A program made the position numbers and the translations under genes. A stretch of 64,000 bases of DNA from Chloroflexota bacterium (GTDB taxonomy: Bacteria > Chloroflexota > Dehalococcoidia > Lucifugimonadales > Lucifugimonadaceae), in assembly GCA_002717385.1 (NCBI GenBank), contig PBDR01000002.1, positions 1 to 64,000 of the forward strand, written 5' to 3'. This document shows, one piece after another, positions 39,709 to 48,580 of this stretch. Each line of letters starts with the position of its first letter. Position 1 is the stretch's first letter. The notes under the pieces were generated by a model that did not search any database, was not told where the DNA came from, and saw only the letters and a program-made list of their open reading frames with translations.

Positions 39709-39897
39709 ATGAACCCAATTATAAAAACTATATTGCATCATCCTGATCCAATTGATCCGACCCTATGGGGATCGATAAAATTTTTTTTGGATTTTTTACC
39801 TTTGGCATCACCTATAATTATTATAATTGTTATAATTTCTCTTTTTTTAATTGCATCTGTTTTATTGATAGTAGTAGGAATTAGAAGTAGAAATTAA
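39709..39897 (+). CDS. Small single-TM protein (62 aa)
   Basis: ATG ORF 2 nt after the MFS stop; one hydrophobic segment IIIIIVIISLFLIASVLLIVVGI. Confidence 0.5.
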   Translation: MNPIIKTILHHPDPIDPTLWGSIKFFLDFLPLASPIIIIIVIISLFLIASVLLIVVGIRSRN

Positions 39898-39907
39898 ATC
39901 AAAAACT

Positions 39908-40130
39908 TTAATTATCAAGCTGATCATATTCTGGATTTAAGTTCCATCTCAATTGATCATCTGGATCTATATTTGATGCCCAGTCCTCCATTATAGTTTG
40001 TTCTTGTTTTAATATTCTCATTTGAGATCGTATTTGGTTTGGATCCCATCCGTCAAAGATTTGATCCATTAGAGTTGATTTAATCCCAGAAAATGATTTA
40101 TCTTTGCATAAATCATTTTTTTTCCTAAAC
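39908..40130 (-). CDS. Short hypothetical protein, C-terminal ...MDQIFDGWDPNQIRSQMRILKQEQTIMEDWASNIDPDDQLRWNLNPEYDQLDN
   Basis: Open frame filling the gap after the SDR gene; true start unresolved (track ORF opens at 40225 inside the SDR gene). Confidence 0.35.
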
Positions 40131-40904
40131 CTAAACTTTGGCTCTATGTCCGCCGTCAACAATAAGGGAGGTTCCTGTGATCCAATCAGATTGATCTGAT
40201 GCAAAAAAAACTGCTGCTCTTCCAATATCTTTTGGTAATCCGAATCTTCCTAATGGAATAGTATTTTTATATTCTTTTAGAATCTTTTCAGTCATATAAT
40301 CTTGGATTGGAGTTTCAATCGCACCCGGGCATATCGCATTTACCGTAACATTATGTGAAGCTAACTCTATAGATAAATCTTTAACTAAATTTAATACAGC
40401 AGCTTTACTTGGTGGATAAGCTGGTCCTAATCCACCGCCAAATGAGTGTATTGAAGCTATTTGAATAATTCTACCAAAATTTGATTTTTTTATGTGAGGG
40501 ATACAGTATTTTGAAGTAATGAATTGTCCTCTAAGATTAACACCAACAACTTTATCCCAATTTTCAATAGATAATTCTTCACTATTTCCAGGGATGTGTA
40601 TTCCTGCATTATTAACTAAAATATCTATTTTTCCATACAAATCCACTGTAGAGTTAATCATATTTTTTACATCTTTATCATTAGAGATATCGGTTTGAAA
40701 AAAACTTGAATTACCCCCTTTGGAATTAATTTCTTCATCTACAGGAGGAGTAGGTGTTGTTTCAAAAAATTTCCCTTGTTTAGGTTTGTTTGAAACATCA
40801 GCAACAACAACTTTCGCACCTTCTTTAGCAAATTCTAAACATATTCCTCTCCCAATACCTGAACTTCCACCTGTTACTATGGCGACACGATCTTTAAGAA
40901 GCAT
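40131..40904 (-). CDS. SDR family oxidoreductase
   Basis: IVTGGSSGIGRGIC; NNAGIH; YPPSKAAVLNL (Tyr-x3-Lys). Confidence 0.92.
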   Translation of the reverse strand: MLLKDRVAIVTGGSSGIGRGICLEFAKEGAKVVVADVSNKPKQGKFFETTPTPPVDEEINSKGGNSSFFQTDISNDKDVKNMINSTVDLYGKIDILVNNAGIHIPGNSEELSIENWDKVVGVNLRGQFITSKYCIPHIKKSNFGRIIQIASIHSFGGGLGPAYPPSKAAVLNLVKDLSIELASHNVTVNAICPGAIETPIQDYMTEKILKEYKNTIPLGRFGLPKDIGRAAVFFASDQSDWITGTSLIVDGGHRAKV

Positions 40905-41761
40905 TAAATTTTCGGGTATTCAAGTTTCATTCCTACAACGCCTGTTATAATTTCTGTGATGTGGGTTCTACCGAGATTGGCACTTAATAATATATCTCTT
41001 TTTTCTCCACAAAAGGCTATATTAGTTGGGGAGGCAAGTACAGTATGTTCAGGATCCTCTACAAGAATTTCAAGATTACCTTGTGTATCTAATTTATAAA
41101 TTTTACTTGGGATATAACATGAAATATATAGATTTCCTGAAATGTCCCAAGCTAAACCGTCAGGTACGGTATTTGGAAGCTCAATAACCTTTTCAGATTT
41201 TCCAGCAGTTCCATCACTATTAATCCTAATTTTTTCCACTCTAGGTGGATTAAGGCTAGCTATTACATATAGAAAATTTCCGGTGGGATCCAGAGCCATT
41301 CCGTTTGGGAAAGAAGTTACTGCTTCTGACCATATATCTAAATTACCATTTGGGGATATCTTTATTATTTTTCCATCATCTTTTTTCCAGGTACCTGAAT
41401 CAGAGACGTACAAGTTTCCGTTTTTATCAAATACAGGATAGTTAGCAAGTTCTAATACAGATTGTTTATTGTTTGGATATGAAGAAGTATCACCATTTTG
41501 GGTAACTTTTACAACATCTGGACCGCAACAGCAATATATATTTCCGTTGCCATCTTGGGCTAATCCTGCAACAAATGCACCAGTAGAAGCAATCTGTGTA
41601 AAAGTACGTTCTTTTGTGTCTATTTTATATACTTGTCCTTCCTCTCCGCCAGCATAAGCTTCTCCATCTTTTCCAGAAGCAATACCTTCAGGATGATCGA
41701 GACCTCCTCCAATGAATCCTCCAACAAAGTAATTTAAATCTTCAGTATTAATTATTCCCAT
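40904..41761 (-). CDS. SMP-30/gluconolactonase family protein
   Basis: Beta-propeller: GLDHPEGIASGKDGEAYAGGEEGQVYKID, PNGMALDPTGNFLYV, PDGLAWDISGNLYIS. Confidence 0.88.
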   Translation of the reverse strand: MGIINTEDLNYFVGGFIGGGLDHPEGIASGKDGEAYAGGEEGQVYKIDTKERTFTQIASTGAFVAGLAQDGNGNIYCCCGPDVVKVTQNGDTSSYPNNKQSVLELANYPVFDKNGNLYVSDSGTWKKDDGKIIKISPNGNLDIWSEAVTSFPNGMALDPTGNFLYVIASLNPPRVEKIRINSDGTAGKSEKVIELPNTVPDGLAWDISGNLYISCYIPSKIYKLDTQGNLEILVEDPEHTVLASPTNIAFCGEKRDILLSANLGRTHITEIITGVVGMKLEYPKI

Positions 41762-41783
41762 AAATTTCTCCTTATATTGAATA

Positions 41784-42524
41784 TTACGTATATATCAATC
41801 CTGATTCTAATATCATTTTTATTCCCATATCTAAATATTTTTGTTTGTCCGTTGATTTAAATGCTCTAACACAAAGTTGGGTATCAGAATCTAATAAAAG
41901 TTTCATAACGTGTCTGATACAATCTTCATCTGATTTTAATGGATGATTTGGATTCATCTCCATATCAAATGCTAAATCATTTGGACCCCAAGAAATAACA
42001 TCAACTCCATCAATTTCAGAAATTTTATGAGCTGATGTTACAGAATTAAGTGACTCAATTTGCATCCATAATACTCCATGAGAATTCCACCAGTCCGCAG
42101 TTTGAATTCTGTTAAAATTCTCATGTAAAATATATTTTGGTCCCCCCCCCCAACTTCTTTTTCCTTTTTTAGGGAAATAAAAATTATCTACGGCTTCTTT
42201 AACTGTATCAATACTTTCGACTTGTGGAACCTCTATTCCTGAAGGTCCTAAATCTAATATGTTACCAATTAAATATGTAAGTTTAGTATTCTTAATTCGA
42301 AAATTTACTGGGATTCCGAGATCATTAGTATATTCGCAAAATCGTACTAAGGTCTCTTCATTAAATGGGCTATGTTGACTATCTGTACTAATAAAATCAA
42401 AATGACTCTTATCAACTATTTTTTCGATATTACTTTTAGAAGAAGTTATTGGCATTGAAACTCCAATAATTTCTTCTTTATTTTTTATTCTTTTTTTTAT
42501 ATTGTATGCACCGTGCGGTTTCAA
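41784..42524 (-). CDS. HpcH/HpaI aldolase family protein
   Basis: FDFISTDSQHSPF, GPSGIEVPQVESIDTVKEAV, WMQIESLNSV. Confidence 0.88.
   Translation of the reverse strand: MKPHGAYNIKKRIKNKEEIIGVSMPITSSKSNIEKIVDKSHFDFISTDSQHSPFNEETLVRFCEYTNDLGIPVNFRIKNTKLTYLIGNILDLGPSGIEVPQVESIDTVKEAVDNFYFPKKGKRSWGGGPKYILHENFNRIQTADWWNSHGVLWMQIESLNSVTSAHKISEIDGVDVISWGPNDLAFDMEMNPNHPLKSDEDCIRHVMKLLLDSDTQLCVRAFKSTDKQKYLDMGIKMILESGLIYT
42142..42151. repeat. C10 homopolymer (G10 on the coding strand) inside the HpcH/HpaI gene
   Basis: ttggtccccccccccaactt read directly; encodes W-G-G-G-P. Confidence 0.9.
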
Positions 42525-42580
42525 TAATTTTACCTTCTAAAATTTTTCGAATCATTAGATCATACACTTAAATTTATAAA

Positions 42581-44173
42581 TCAAGAAGGAATAAAAGATC
42601 GATAAGAATTTAATGATTGTGATTTAAGTGTGTTCCCATTTGTCACATTATCAGGGGTGACCCAAATTTCTGCAGGTAAGTCTAAAATAACTGAAAAACG
42701 TTTTTGATTTTTTATGAACCAACTAGTAAATCTTTTATATTGTTTATTTTGGAATGTATATGAATTTTCAAATTCATAGCCATTATAAGTTGTAATTTCA
42801 TTTGTTGTCGATTTACTTGTTCGAGAAATAGCTCCTTCATTATTGGTTTCCCATGACAGAGAACCTGGAACTTTTCCTAAAGTCCAATCATTAGTATATT
42901 CATCAATTGAAGAATATCCGGTTGCGGTATTAACGGTTACTTCTATAGTGATTTCAGTTTTATTGTTGTTTCTAATTAACGTAGTATTTATGGCAGAAGG
43001 ATTAAAAACATTATTATTGATGCTCCATCCTGGTGATATCTCTATAGAGTAATTTAAGATAGGGTTTATATATACTCCATCGGGAGCAAGAGGATCTACA
43101 AAGGGAGCTTCTTCACCTTGAAAACCATCAAGTAATTTAGGGAGAATATTCTCTATTGTGGTATGTGAAACAGCAAATCCAAATCCTTCGGTAACAACAT
43201 CTCCATTTACTGTTGAAGTACTATGGATTTTATATGTATTGATACCAGCAAGCGAACCATTAATAAGGATCATAGGTCCACCTGAGTTTCCTGGATTAAT
43301 TGCAGCATCAGTGTGAATTTCCTGTCGATTTTTTTCATCTGAGTAAATATTTCCTGAAATTATTCCACTTGATGCCCTAACTGTTTTGGCTCCTAAAGGG
43401 AATCCCATAACAATTACTTTTTCTCCAATTTTAATATCTTCATTATTCGAAAATTTAATAGTTTTGAATGAATCATTACAACATATCGAAATTACAGCTA
43501 AATCTCTTCCAGAATCATACCCGATGATTTTTCCAGGGTATGAATTGTCTTCTATTTCAATTATCAATTCACCTTCAGAATCGATAACATGGTAGTTAGT
43601 TAAAAGTAAACCTTCTTTTTTATTTTTATCAGATCTAATAAGTACTCCCGATCCAGAAGATTGACCTCGAATCACTTTTACCACAGATGGCGTAACATTT
43701 TTTATAACATCTGATATTTCAACTATTTGAGTAGGTGTTGGAATTGGAGATGGAAGAATAATCGGTGTTGGTGTTGGTATTGGAGTCGGTGCTGGATTTG
43801 GTGTAGCAGTAGGAACAAGCGTTGCAGTAGGAACAGGTGTTGTAGTAGGAACAGGTGTTGTAGTAGGAACAGGAGTGTTGGTAGGTAGAGGGGTATTCGT
43901 TACAGTGGGTATAGATGTTGAAGTTATAGTGGGTGTAGCAGTGAAATTTGCTATTACTGTTTCCTCAACATTTTTTTCACTTTCTAAATAAGCAATTACT
44001 GTCTGAGCTATTATATCGTCTAAGATACGTGTAGCTTCCACTTGTGCCTCGATAGTTAAATCTATATTTGGCGTGGGTGAGATTTTTTCTGTACAACTCC
44101 ATAAAGAAACAGAAATCACAAGAGTAACAATTATTAACAAAGTTATTCTCAGGGCTATCTGAGAAAGGATCAT
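42581..44173 (-). CDS. Trypsin-like (S1C/HtrA-like) serine protease, exported, with Pro/Thr linker
   Basis: His LLTNYHVID, Asp GRDLAVIS, Ser NPGNSGGPMI; N-terminal lipobox-like SLWSC. Confidence 0.88.
   Translation of the reverse strand: MILSQIALRITLLIIVTLVISVSLWSCTEKISPTPNIDLTIEAQVEATRILDDIIAQTVIAYLESEKNVEETVIANFTATPTITSTSIPTVTNTPLPTNTPVPTTTPVPTTTPVPTATLVPTATPNPAPTPIPTPTPIILPSPIPTPTQIVEISDVIKNVTPSVVKVIRGQSSGSGVLIRSDKNKKEGLLLTNYHVIDSEGELIIEIEDNSYPGKIIGYDSGRDLAVISICCNDSFKTIKFSNNEDIKIGEKVIVMGFPLGAKTVRASSGIISGNIYSDEKNRQEIHTDAAINPGNSGGPMILINGSLAGINTYKIHSTSTVNGDVVTEGFGFAVSHTTIENILPKLLDGFQGEEAPFVDPLAPDGVYINPILNYSIEISPGWSINNNVFNPSAINTTLIRNNNKTEITIEVTVNTATGYSSIDEYTNDWTLGKVPGSLSWETNNEGAISRTSKSTTNEITTYNGYEFENSYTFQNKQYKRFTSWFIKNQKRFSVILDLPAEIWVTPDNVTNGNTLKSQSLNSYRSFIPS
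43738..43935. repeat. Degenerate tandem repeats coding a TPVPT-type linker
   Basis: 18-bp unit gttgtagtaggaacaggt repeated in tandem with variants; protein NTPVPTTTPVPTTTPVPTATLVPTATP. Confidence 0.8.
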
Positions 44174-44180
44174 TTAATTT

Positions 44181-44513
44181 TTACCTATTTTTAAATTTCT
44201 TGTATTTTTCTTCCGATAATAGTTCAAAAAATTCAATATATTGATCTATTATTAATTCTCTTACTTCAGAACCTATATCTAAAATATTTTTAGGAATATC
44301 ATTACCACTTCTGTAAGGTGATTTTATTGTTTCGTCTTCCCATTCCATGTATACGATATTTTTATTTCCAGGTATTGTTCCTCCATTGAAATATATTTTG
44401 GTAGGCCCCCTCTGATTTATATTTTCATACATTTTTGCTTGTTTGTAAACTAGAGCAGCAACTTTATTAGCCATGCCTGGTTTGGTTTCGTAGACCCTTC
44501 TAATTAGGTACAT
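44181..44513 (-). CDS. Hypothetical protein, possibly NIPSNAP/dimeric alpha-beta barrel-like
   Basis: 110 aa, MYLIRRVYETKPGMANKVAALVYKQAKMYE. Confidence 0.55.
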   Translation of the reverse strand: MYLIRRVYETKPGMANKVAALVYKQAKMYENINQRGPTKIYFNGGTIPGNKNIVYMEWEDETIKSPYRSGNDIPKNILDIGSEVRELIIDQYIEFFELLSEEKYKKFKNR

Positions 44514-44639
44514 TTTTAGATCTTTCTACTTTAGTATTTATATTTGAATTATATATTCATATATATAATATTCTTGTTTAAGAGGAAAAATTACTAATAA
44601 ATTGAGTAATACAATAAATAAATTATATTTTAGGATCTA

Positions 44640-45698
44640 TTGATGAAAAAAAATATGAGAGCAGCTTTGGATGATGGTACTGGACGATATGTTGTAAAAG
44701 ATTTTCCAATGCCAGAAAAAATAAAAGATTATGCTTTAATTAAAATAAGACAATCTGGGATATGTGGTTCTGACTTACATTTAACGACTAAACGATTAAA
44801 AGATAATGAGAAACAATTATTACCTGGTGGACATGAAATTGCTGGTGAAATTATTGAGATTCCAACTGGGGGGCATAATTTTTCTATAGGAGATAGAGTA
44901 GCGATAGAAGGTATAGGTGCAGGTAAAGCTTGTTTGAAATGTTTCTATTGTAATAATGGTCAGTGGAAACATTGTCAATATCCTACTAAAGATACTGGAG
45001 GTGGATTTGCAGAATATATGACTAGAAAACCAACCGGATTGTTTAAAATCCCAGATAATGTTGATTGGTTAGATGCTGCTTTAGTTGAACCTCTTGCTGT
45101 TGCTGTACATGGTATTAGGTATGCTGAAATGAAACCTAATAGTATCGTAGGTATAGTTGGAGCATCTACTATAGGATTAGCATGTGTTGGGGTTGCAAAA
45201 TTTTTTGGCGCATCAAAGGTTATTGTTTCTGCAAAACATAAACATCAAGCCGAAGCTGCTAAAAAAATGGGTGCAGATATAATAACTTGTGCCGAAAAAG
45301 GAGAATTTGAAGAAGTTTGCAAATCTCAAACTAATGGGAAGGGAGCCGATTTAATAGTTGAATCAATAGGAGGATATCAAACTGATACCTTCCATCAGGC
45401 AATTTCTAGTACTAGATCACAAGGATCAATGTTATATTTAGGAGGAGTTAAGGTCCCTTTAGTATTTGATATGTTTGCGCCTCTTATCCGAGAAATTAAG
45501 ATTATTAGTTCCATCTGTTATGGAATGATTGATGGTCAACATGATTTTGATTTAGCTATAAAAATCCTGTCTGAAAACTATTTTCCGTACAGAGAGATAG
45601 TGACCCATACCTATACTTTAGAAGATATTCAGAAAGGGATTGAAGTAGCTGCTAATAAAAATTCTGGATCTATTAAGGTACATATTAAACAATGGTAG
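44640..45698 (+). CDS. Zinc-dependent alcohol dehydrogenase (MDR superfamily)
   Basis: GICGSDLHL, GGHEIAGEI, four-Cys structural zinc site CLKCFYCNNGQWKHC; VGIVGASTIGLACVGVAK. Confidence 0.93.
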   Translation: MMKKNMRAALDDGTGRYVVKDFPMPEKIKDYALIKIRQSGICGSDLHLTTKRLKDNEKQLLPGGHEIAGEIIEIPTGGHNFSIGDRVAIEGIGAGKACLKCFYCNNGQWKHCQYPTKDTGGGFAEYMTRKPTGLFKIPDNVDWLDAALVEPLAVAVHGIRYAEMKPNSIVGIVGASTIGLACVGVAKFFGASKVIVSAKHKHQAEAAKKMGADIITCAEKGEFEEVCKSQTNGKGADLIVESIGGYQTDTFHQAISSTRSQGSMLYLGGVKVPLVFDMFAPLIREIKIISSICYGMIDGQHDFDLAIKILSENYFPYREIVTHTYTLEDIQKGIEVAANKNSGSIKVHIKQW

Positions 45699-45768
45699 CC
45701 CCAACGGGACTCGAACCCGTGTCTCCACCTTGAAAGGGTGATGTCCTAGACCGCTGGACGATGGGGCC
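45693..45768 (-). tRNA. tRNA-Glu(TTC)
   Basis: Reverse complement GGCCCCATCGTCCAGCGGTCTAGGAC..CACCCTTTCAAGGTG..GGGTTCGAGTCCC..TGGGGCTACCA; anticodon loop CTTTCAA; encoded CCA. Confidence 0.95.
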
Positions 45769-45842
45769 AATAAATTATGACTAACATAATTTTATCTTTT
45801 CTTCATTGTGATAGATATTAAAAATTAGTTTTACTAGAGTTA

Positions 45843-46865
45843 TTACGGATAAATGGTTAACTGTTCAAGACCAGTTTTTTCGGACAATCCCATCATTAAA
45901 TTCATATTTTGTACGGCAGCTCCAGCGGCTCCCTTAACTAAATTATCTAGAGCAGTAATTATAATTAACATATCATTTTTTTTATTTATTACTGGATAAA
46001 TGATGCAATGATTGTTTCCCCATGTTTCCTTTGTAGAAGGAGGAGACTCTGATATCTTTATAAAAGGGGCATCTGAATAATAATCATTGTAAAGTTCACG
46101 GATATCTTTTTGATTCAAATTTTTTGAAAGTGGAGCATAATTTGTTCCAAGAATACCGCGAGTCATAGGAACTAAGTGCGGGACAAAAGTTATATTTATT
46201 TTTTCTAATTTGGAAATTTTACTTAATTCTTGTTCCATTTCTGGTTGATGCCTGTGACCAGATAATCCATAAGCACTTGTATTTTCATTTAGTTCAGAAA
46301 ATCCATATTCTAACTTAGTTGTTCTTCCTGCACCTGATATTCCAGATTTAGAATCATTTATTATTAATTTCCCAATGATATTTTCATTTACTGCAGGGGC
46401 ATTTCCTAAAATTGCTCCTGTAGGGAAACAACCTGGATTAGCGATTAAATTATTGTTTATGATTTCTTTTTTATGAATTTCTGGCAATCCATATGATGAA
46501 TTTTTTATATGTTGGGGGCATGGATGTTTTACATTATAAGTAGATTCGTAAAGTTCAACATCTTTCAATCTAAAATCTGCTGATAGATCTATAACCTTTA
46601 TGTTTTCATTAATAAAGGACTCTATTTTTTCTGCACTTGCAGCATGAGGAAGAGCAGAAAAAATAATTTCAGGAGAACCTTGTATTTCTTCTGATACTAT
46701 GAGATTTGTTTCATGTAAATGAGGGTATACCTCACTCAAGCGTTTTCCCGCAGAACTTCTACCAGTTACAGAAGTGATTTCTACGTGAGGGTGTCTATGT
46801 AAAATTCTTACCAGTTCTGAACCTGCATAACCAGTAACATTTAGTATACCTATTTTTATCGTCAT
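45843..46865 (-). CDS. argC: N-acetyl-gamma-glutamyl-phosphate reductase
   Basis: GILNVTGYAGSELVRIL; NPGCFPTGAIL active-site Cys; SGISGAGR. Confidence 0.95.
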   Translation of the reverse strand: MTIKIGILNVTGYAGSELVRILHRHPHVEITSVTGRSSAGKRLSEVYPHLHETNLIVSEEIQGSPEIIFSALPHAASAEKIESFINENIKVIDLSADFRLKDVELYESTYNVKHPCPQHIKNSSYGLPEIHKKEIINNNLIANPGCFPTGAILGNAPAVNENIIGKLIINDSKSGISGAGRTTKLEYGFSELNENTSAYGLSGHRHQPEMEQELSKISKLEKINITFVPHLVPMTRGILGTNYAPLSKNLNQKDIRELYNDYYSDAPFIKISESPPSTKETWGNNHCIIYPVINKKNDMLIIITALDNLVKGAAGAAVQNMNLMMGLSEKTGLEQLTIYP

Positions 46866-46910
46866 AAATTTATTTTATATTAAATTTAATTATTTTTACT
46901 AAAAATTTAC

Positions 46911-47582
46911 TTATAGGTTTGCAGAAGGACAATATAAAGATATTGGACACAATGAACATTTTGGATTAATTGCCTTGCATATTTTTCTTCCATGAGTGAT
47001 TAAGAGAATATGAAAATAAAATTTATCTTGTGGGGGGACTAATTTTTCCATAATTATGTGAGCTTTTTCTGCGGAAGTTTTATTTTTTATAAAACCAAGT
47101 CTTTTTGAAATTCTGTGTATGTGTGTATCAACTGGAAAGGCTGGAAGTTGCAGTGCAAACGACATAACAACTGCTGTGGTTTTTGGGCCTACACCTGGCA
47201 ATGATATCAACCAATTCTTAACTTCACCATATGACATTGTTTTTAAAATGGATAAATCAAATGTTCCTAATCGTATATGTATTTCAGAGAGTATTTTTTT
47301 TATTCTTTCTGATTTTTGTTTTGCAAGACCTCCAGATCTAATAGTTTTTTCAAGTTTAGGATTAGATGAGATTATGATTTCTTCCCAATTTTTATATACG
47401 AGTTTTAAATTTCCGAATGATTTTTCTGCATTTATATCTGAAGTGTTCTGGGTCAGAACTGTAAAGATTAATTCATCAAGAATATCCATTTTTTTTCTCC
47501 ACTTTATTTTTCCGTAATAAATTTTTAGAGAATTTTTGATTGGGATATAATTTTCAGTAAATTTAGTTTTTTTTTTAGTCAT
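46911..47582 (-). CDS. nth: Endonuclease III-like DNA glycosylase
   Basis: HhH LPGVGPKTTAVVMSFA; FPVDTHIHR; Fe-S cluster CKAINPKCSLCPISLYC. Confidence 0.9.
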   Translation of the reverse strand: MTKKKTKFTENYIPIKNSLKIYYGKIKWRKKMDILDELIFTVLTQNTSDINAEKSFGNLKLVYKNWEEIIISSNPKLEKTIRSGGLAKQKSERIKKILSEIHIRLGTFDLSILKTMSYGEVKNWLISLPGVGPKTTAVVMSFALQLPAFPVDTHIHRISKRLGFIKNKTSAEKAHIIMEKLVPPQDKFYFHILLITHGRKICKAINPKCSLCPISLYCPSANL

Positions 47583-47584
47583 TT

Positions 47585-48577
47585 TTAGTAGGATCTATCA
47601 GCAATATAATCGGATAGAAGTTTTAAAGATTTTAGATTTTCGTTATTAGGTAGATTACTCAGTTTTTTTTTGGTTTTGAGTATATGTTCATCTGCAATTT
47701 TTTTTGCTATTTTTACTGATCCTGTATTTTTGATTTTTGAAATTACTTGATGGATATTTGTTTGTTGTTCAAATTTACTACTTTTTACATAGTCGTCAAT
47801 TAATTCTTTACATCCATTTTCGTAAGCAATTATTGCTGGTAAAGTTATAACCCCACTTAAGAGATCATTTCCAGAAGGTTTGCCTAATTTATCTGCTGTA
47901 GAAGTATAGTCTAAAATATCATCGTAGATTTGATAAGCCATTCCGAGGTTATATCCATATTCCCTTAAATTTAAAACATCTTCATTGCTTGCACCACCTA
48001 AAATTGCTCCGCCTAATGCCGCAGTAGAAAATAAAGTGGCAGTTTTGTTATAAATTCTTTTGTTATATAAATCAACTGTAGTGTTGGTTTGCCAAGTTGA
48101 TAGTATTTCATCAAGTTCTCCACATGCTAGTTCTGATATAGTCTCAGCGAATCTTTTGATTAATCTTATATTTCCAGTTTCACAAACATACATAGCAGAA
48201 GTAGCGAAGATATGATCACCTAATAAAACAGCTATATTTCTACCCCATAAATTACTCGCAGTAGCGTGCCCTCTTCTTGTGTCTGCTTTATCGACCGTAT
48301 CGTCATGTACCAAAGTTGCAATATGAAGTAATTCCACCGCTATAGCCATTTTTAAGACTAATTTATCAATTTTATTTTCCCATAGACCAGCACATAATAG
48401 TGTAATTGCAGGTCGTATTCTCTTTCCTGGAACAGATAGAATATGTTGTAATCTATCCCCTATTCCCGAAGCATTTTTAGGAACTTGTTCTGATTCGTTA
48501 ATAATTTCCCGAATGACAATATCCAAATTTTCAGAAATAGGTTTATAAATAAGATTTTGTATTGATACGTCAGACAT
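47585..48577 (-). CDS. Polyprenyl diphosphate synthase
   Basis: LVHDDTVDKADTRRG (first Asp-rich motif) and YQIYDDILDY (second). Confidence 0.93.
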   Translation of the reverse strand: MSDVSIQNLIYKPISENLDIVIREIINESEQVPKNASGIGDRLQHILSVPGKRIRPAITLLCAGLWENKIDKLVLKMAIAVELLHIATLVHDDTVDKADTRRGHATASNLWGRNIAVLLGDHIFATSAMYVCETGNIRLIKRFAETISELACGELDEILSTWQTNTTVDLYNKRIYNKTATLFSTAALGGAILGGASNEDVLNLREYGYNLGMAYQIYDDILDYTSTADKLGKPSGNDLLSGVITLPAIIAYENGCKELIDDYVKSSKFEQQTNIHQVISKIKNTGSVKIAKKIADEHILKTKKKLSNLPNNENLKSLKLLSDYIADRSY

Positions 48578-48580
48578 ATA

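Noticed and set aside
43738-43935. Tandem repeat considered as a CRISPR-like array
   Set aside because: Short degenerate 18-bp units without spacers, in frame within a protease gene coding a Pro/Thr linker.
47119-47517. 132-aa plus-strand ORF
   Set aside because: Antisense to nth, which has clear HhH and Fe-S motifs.
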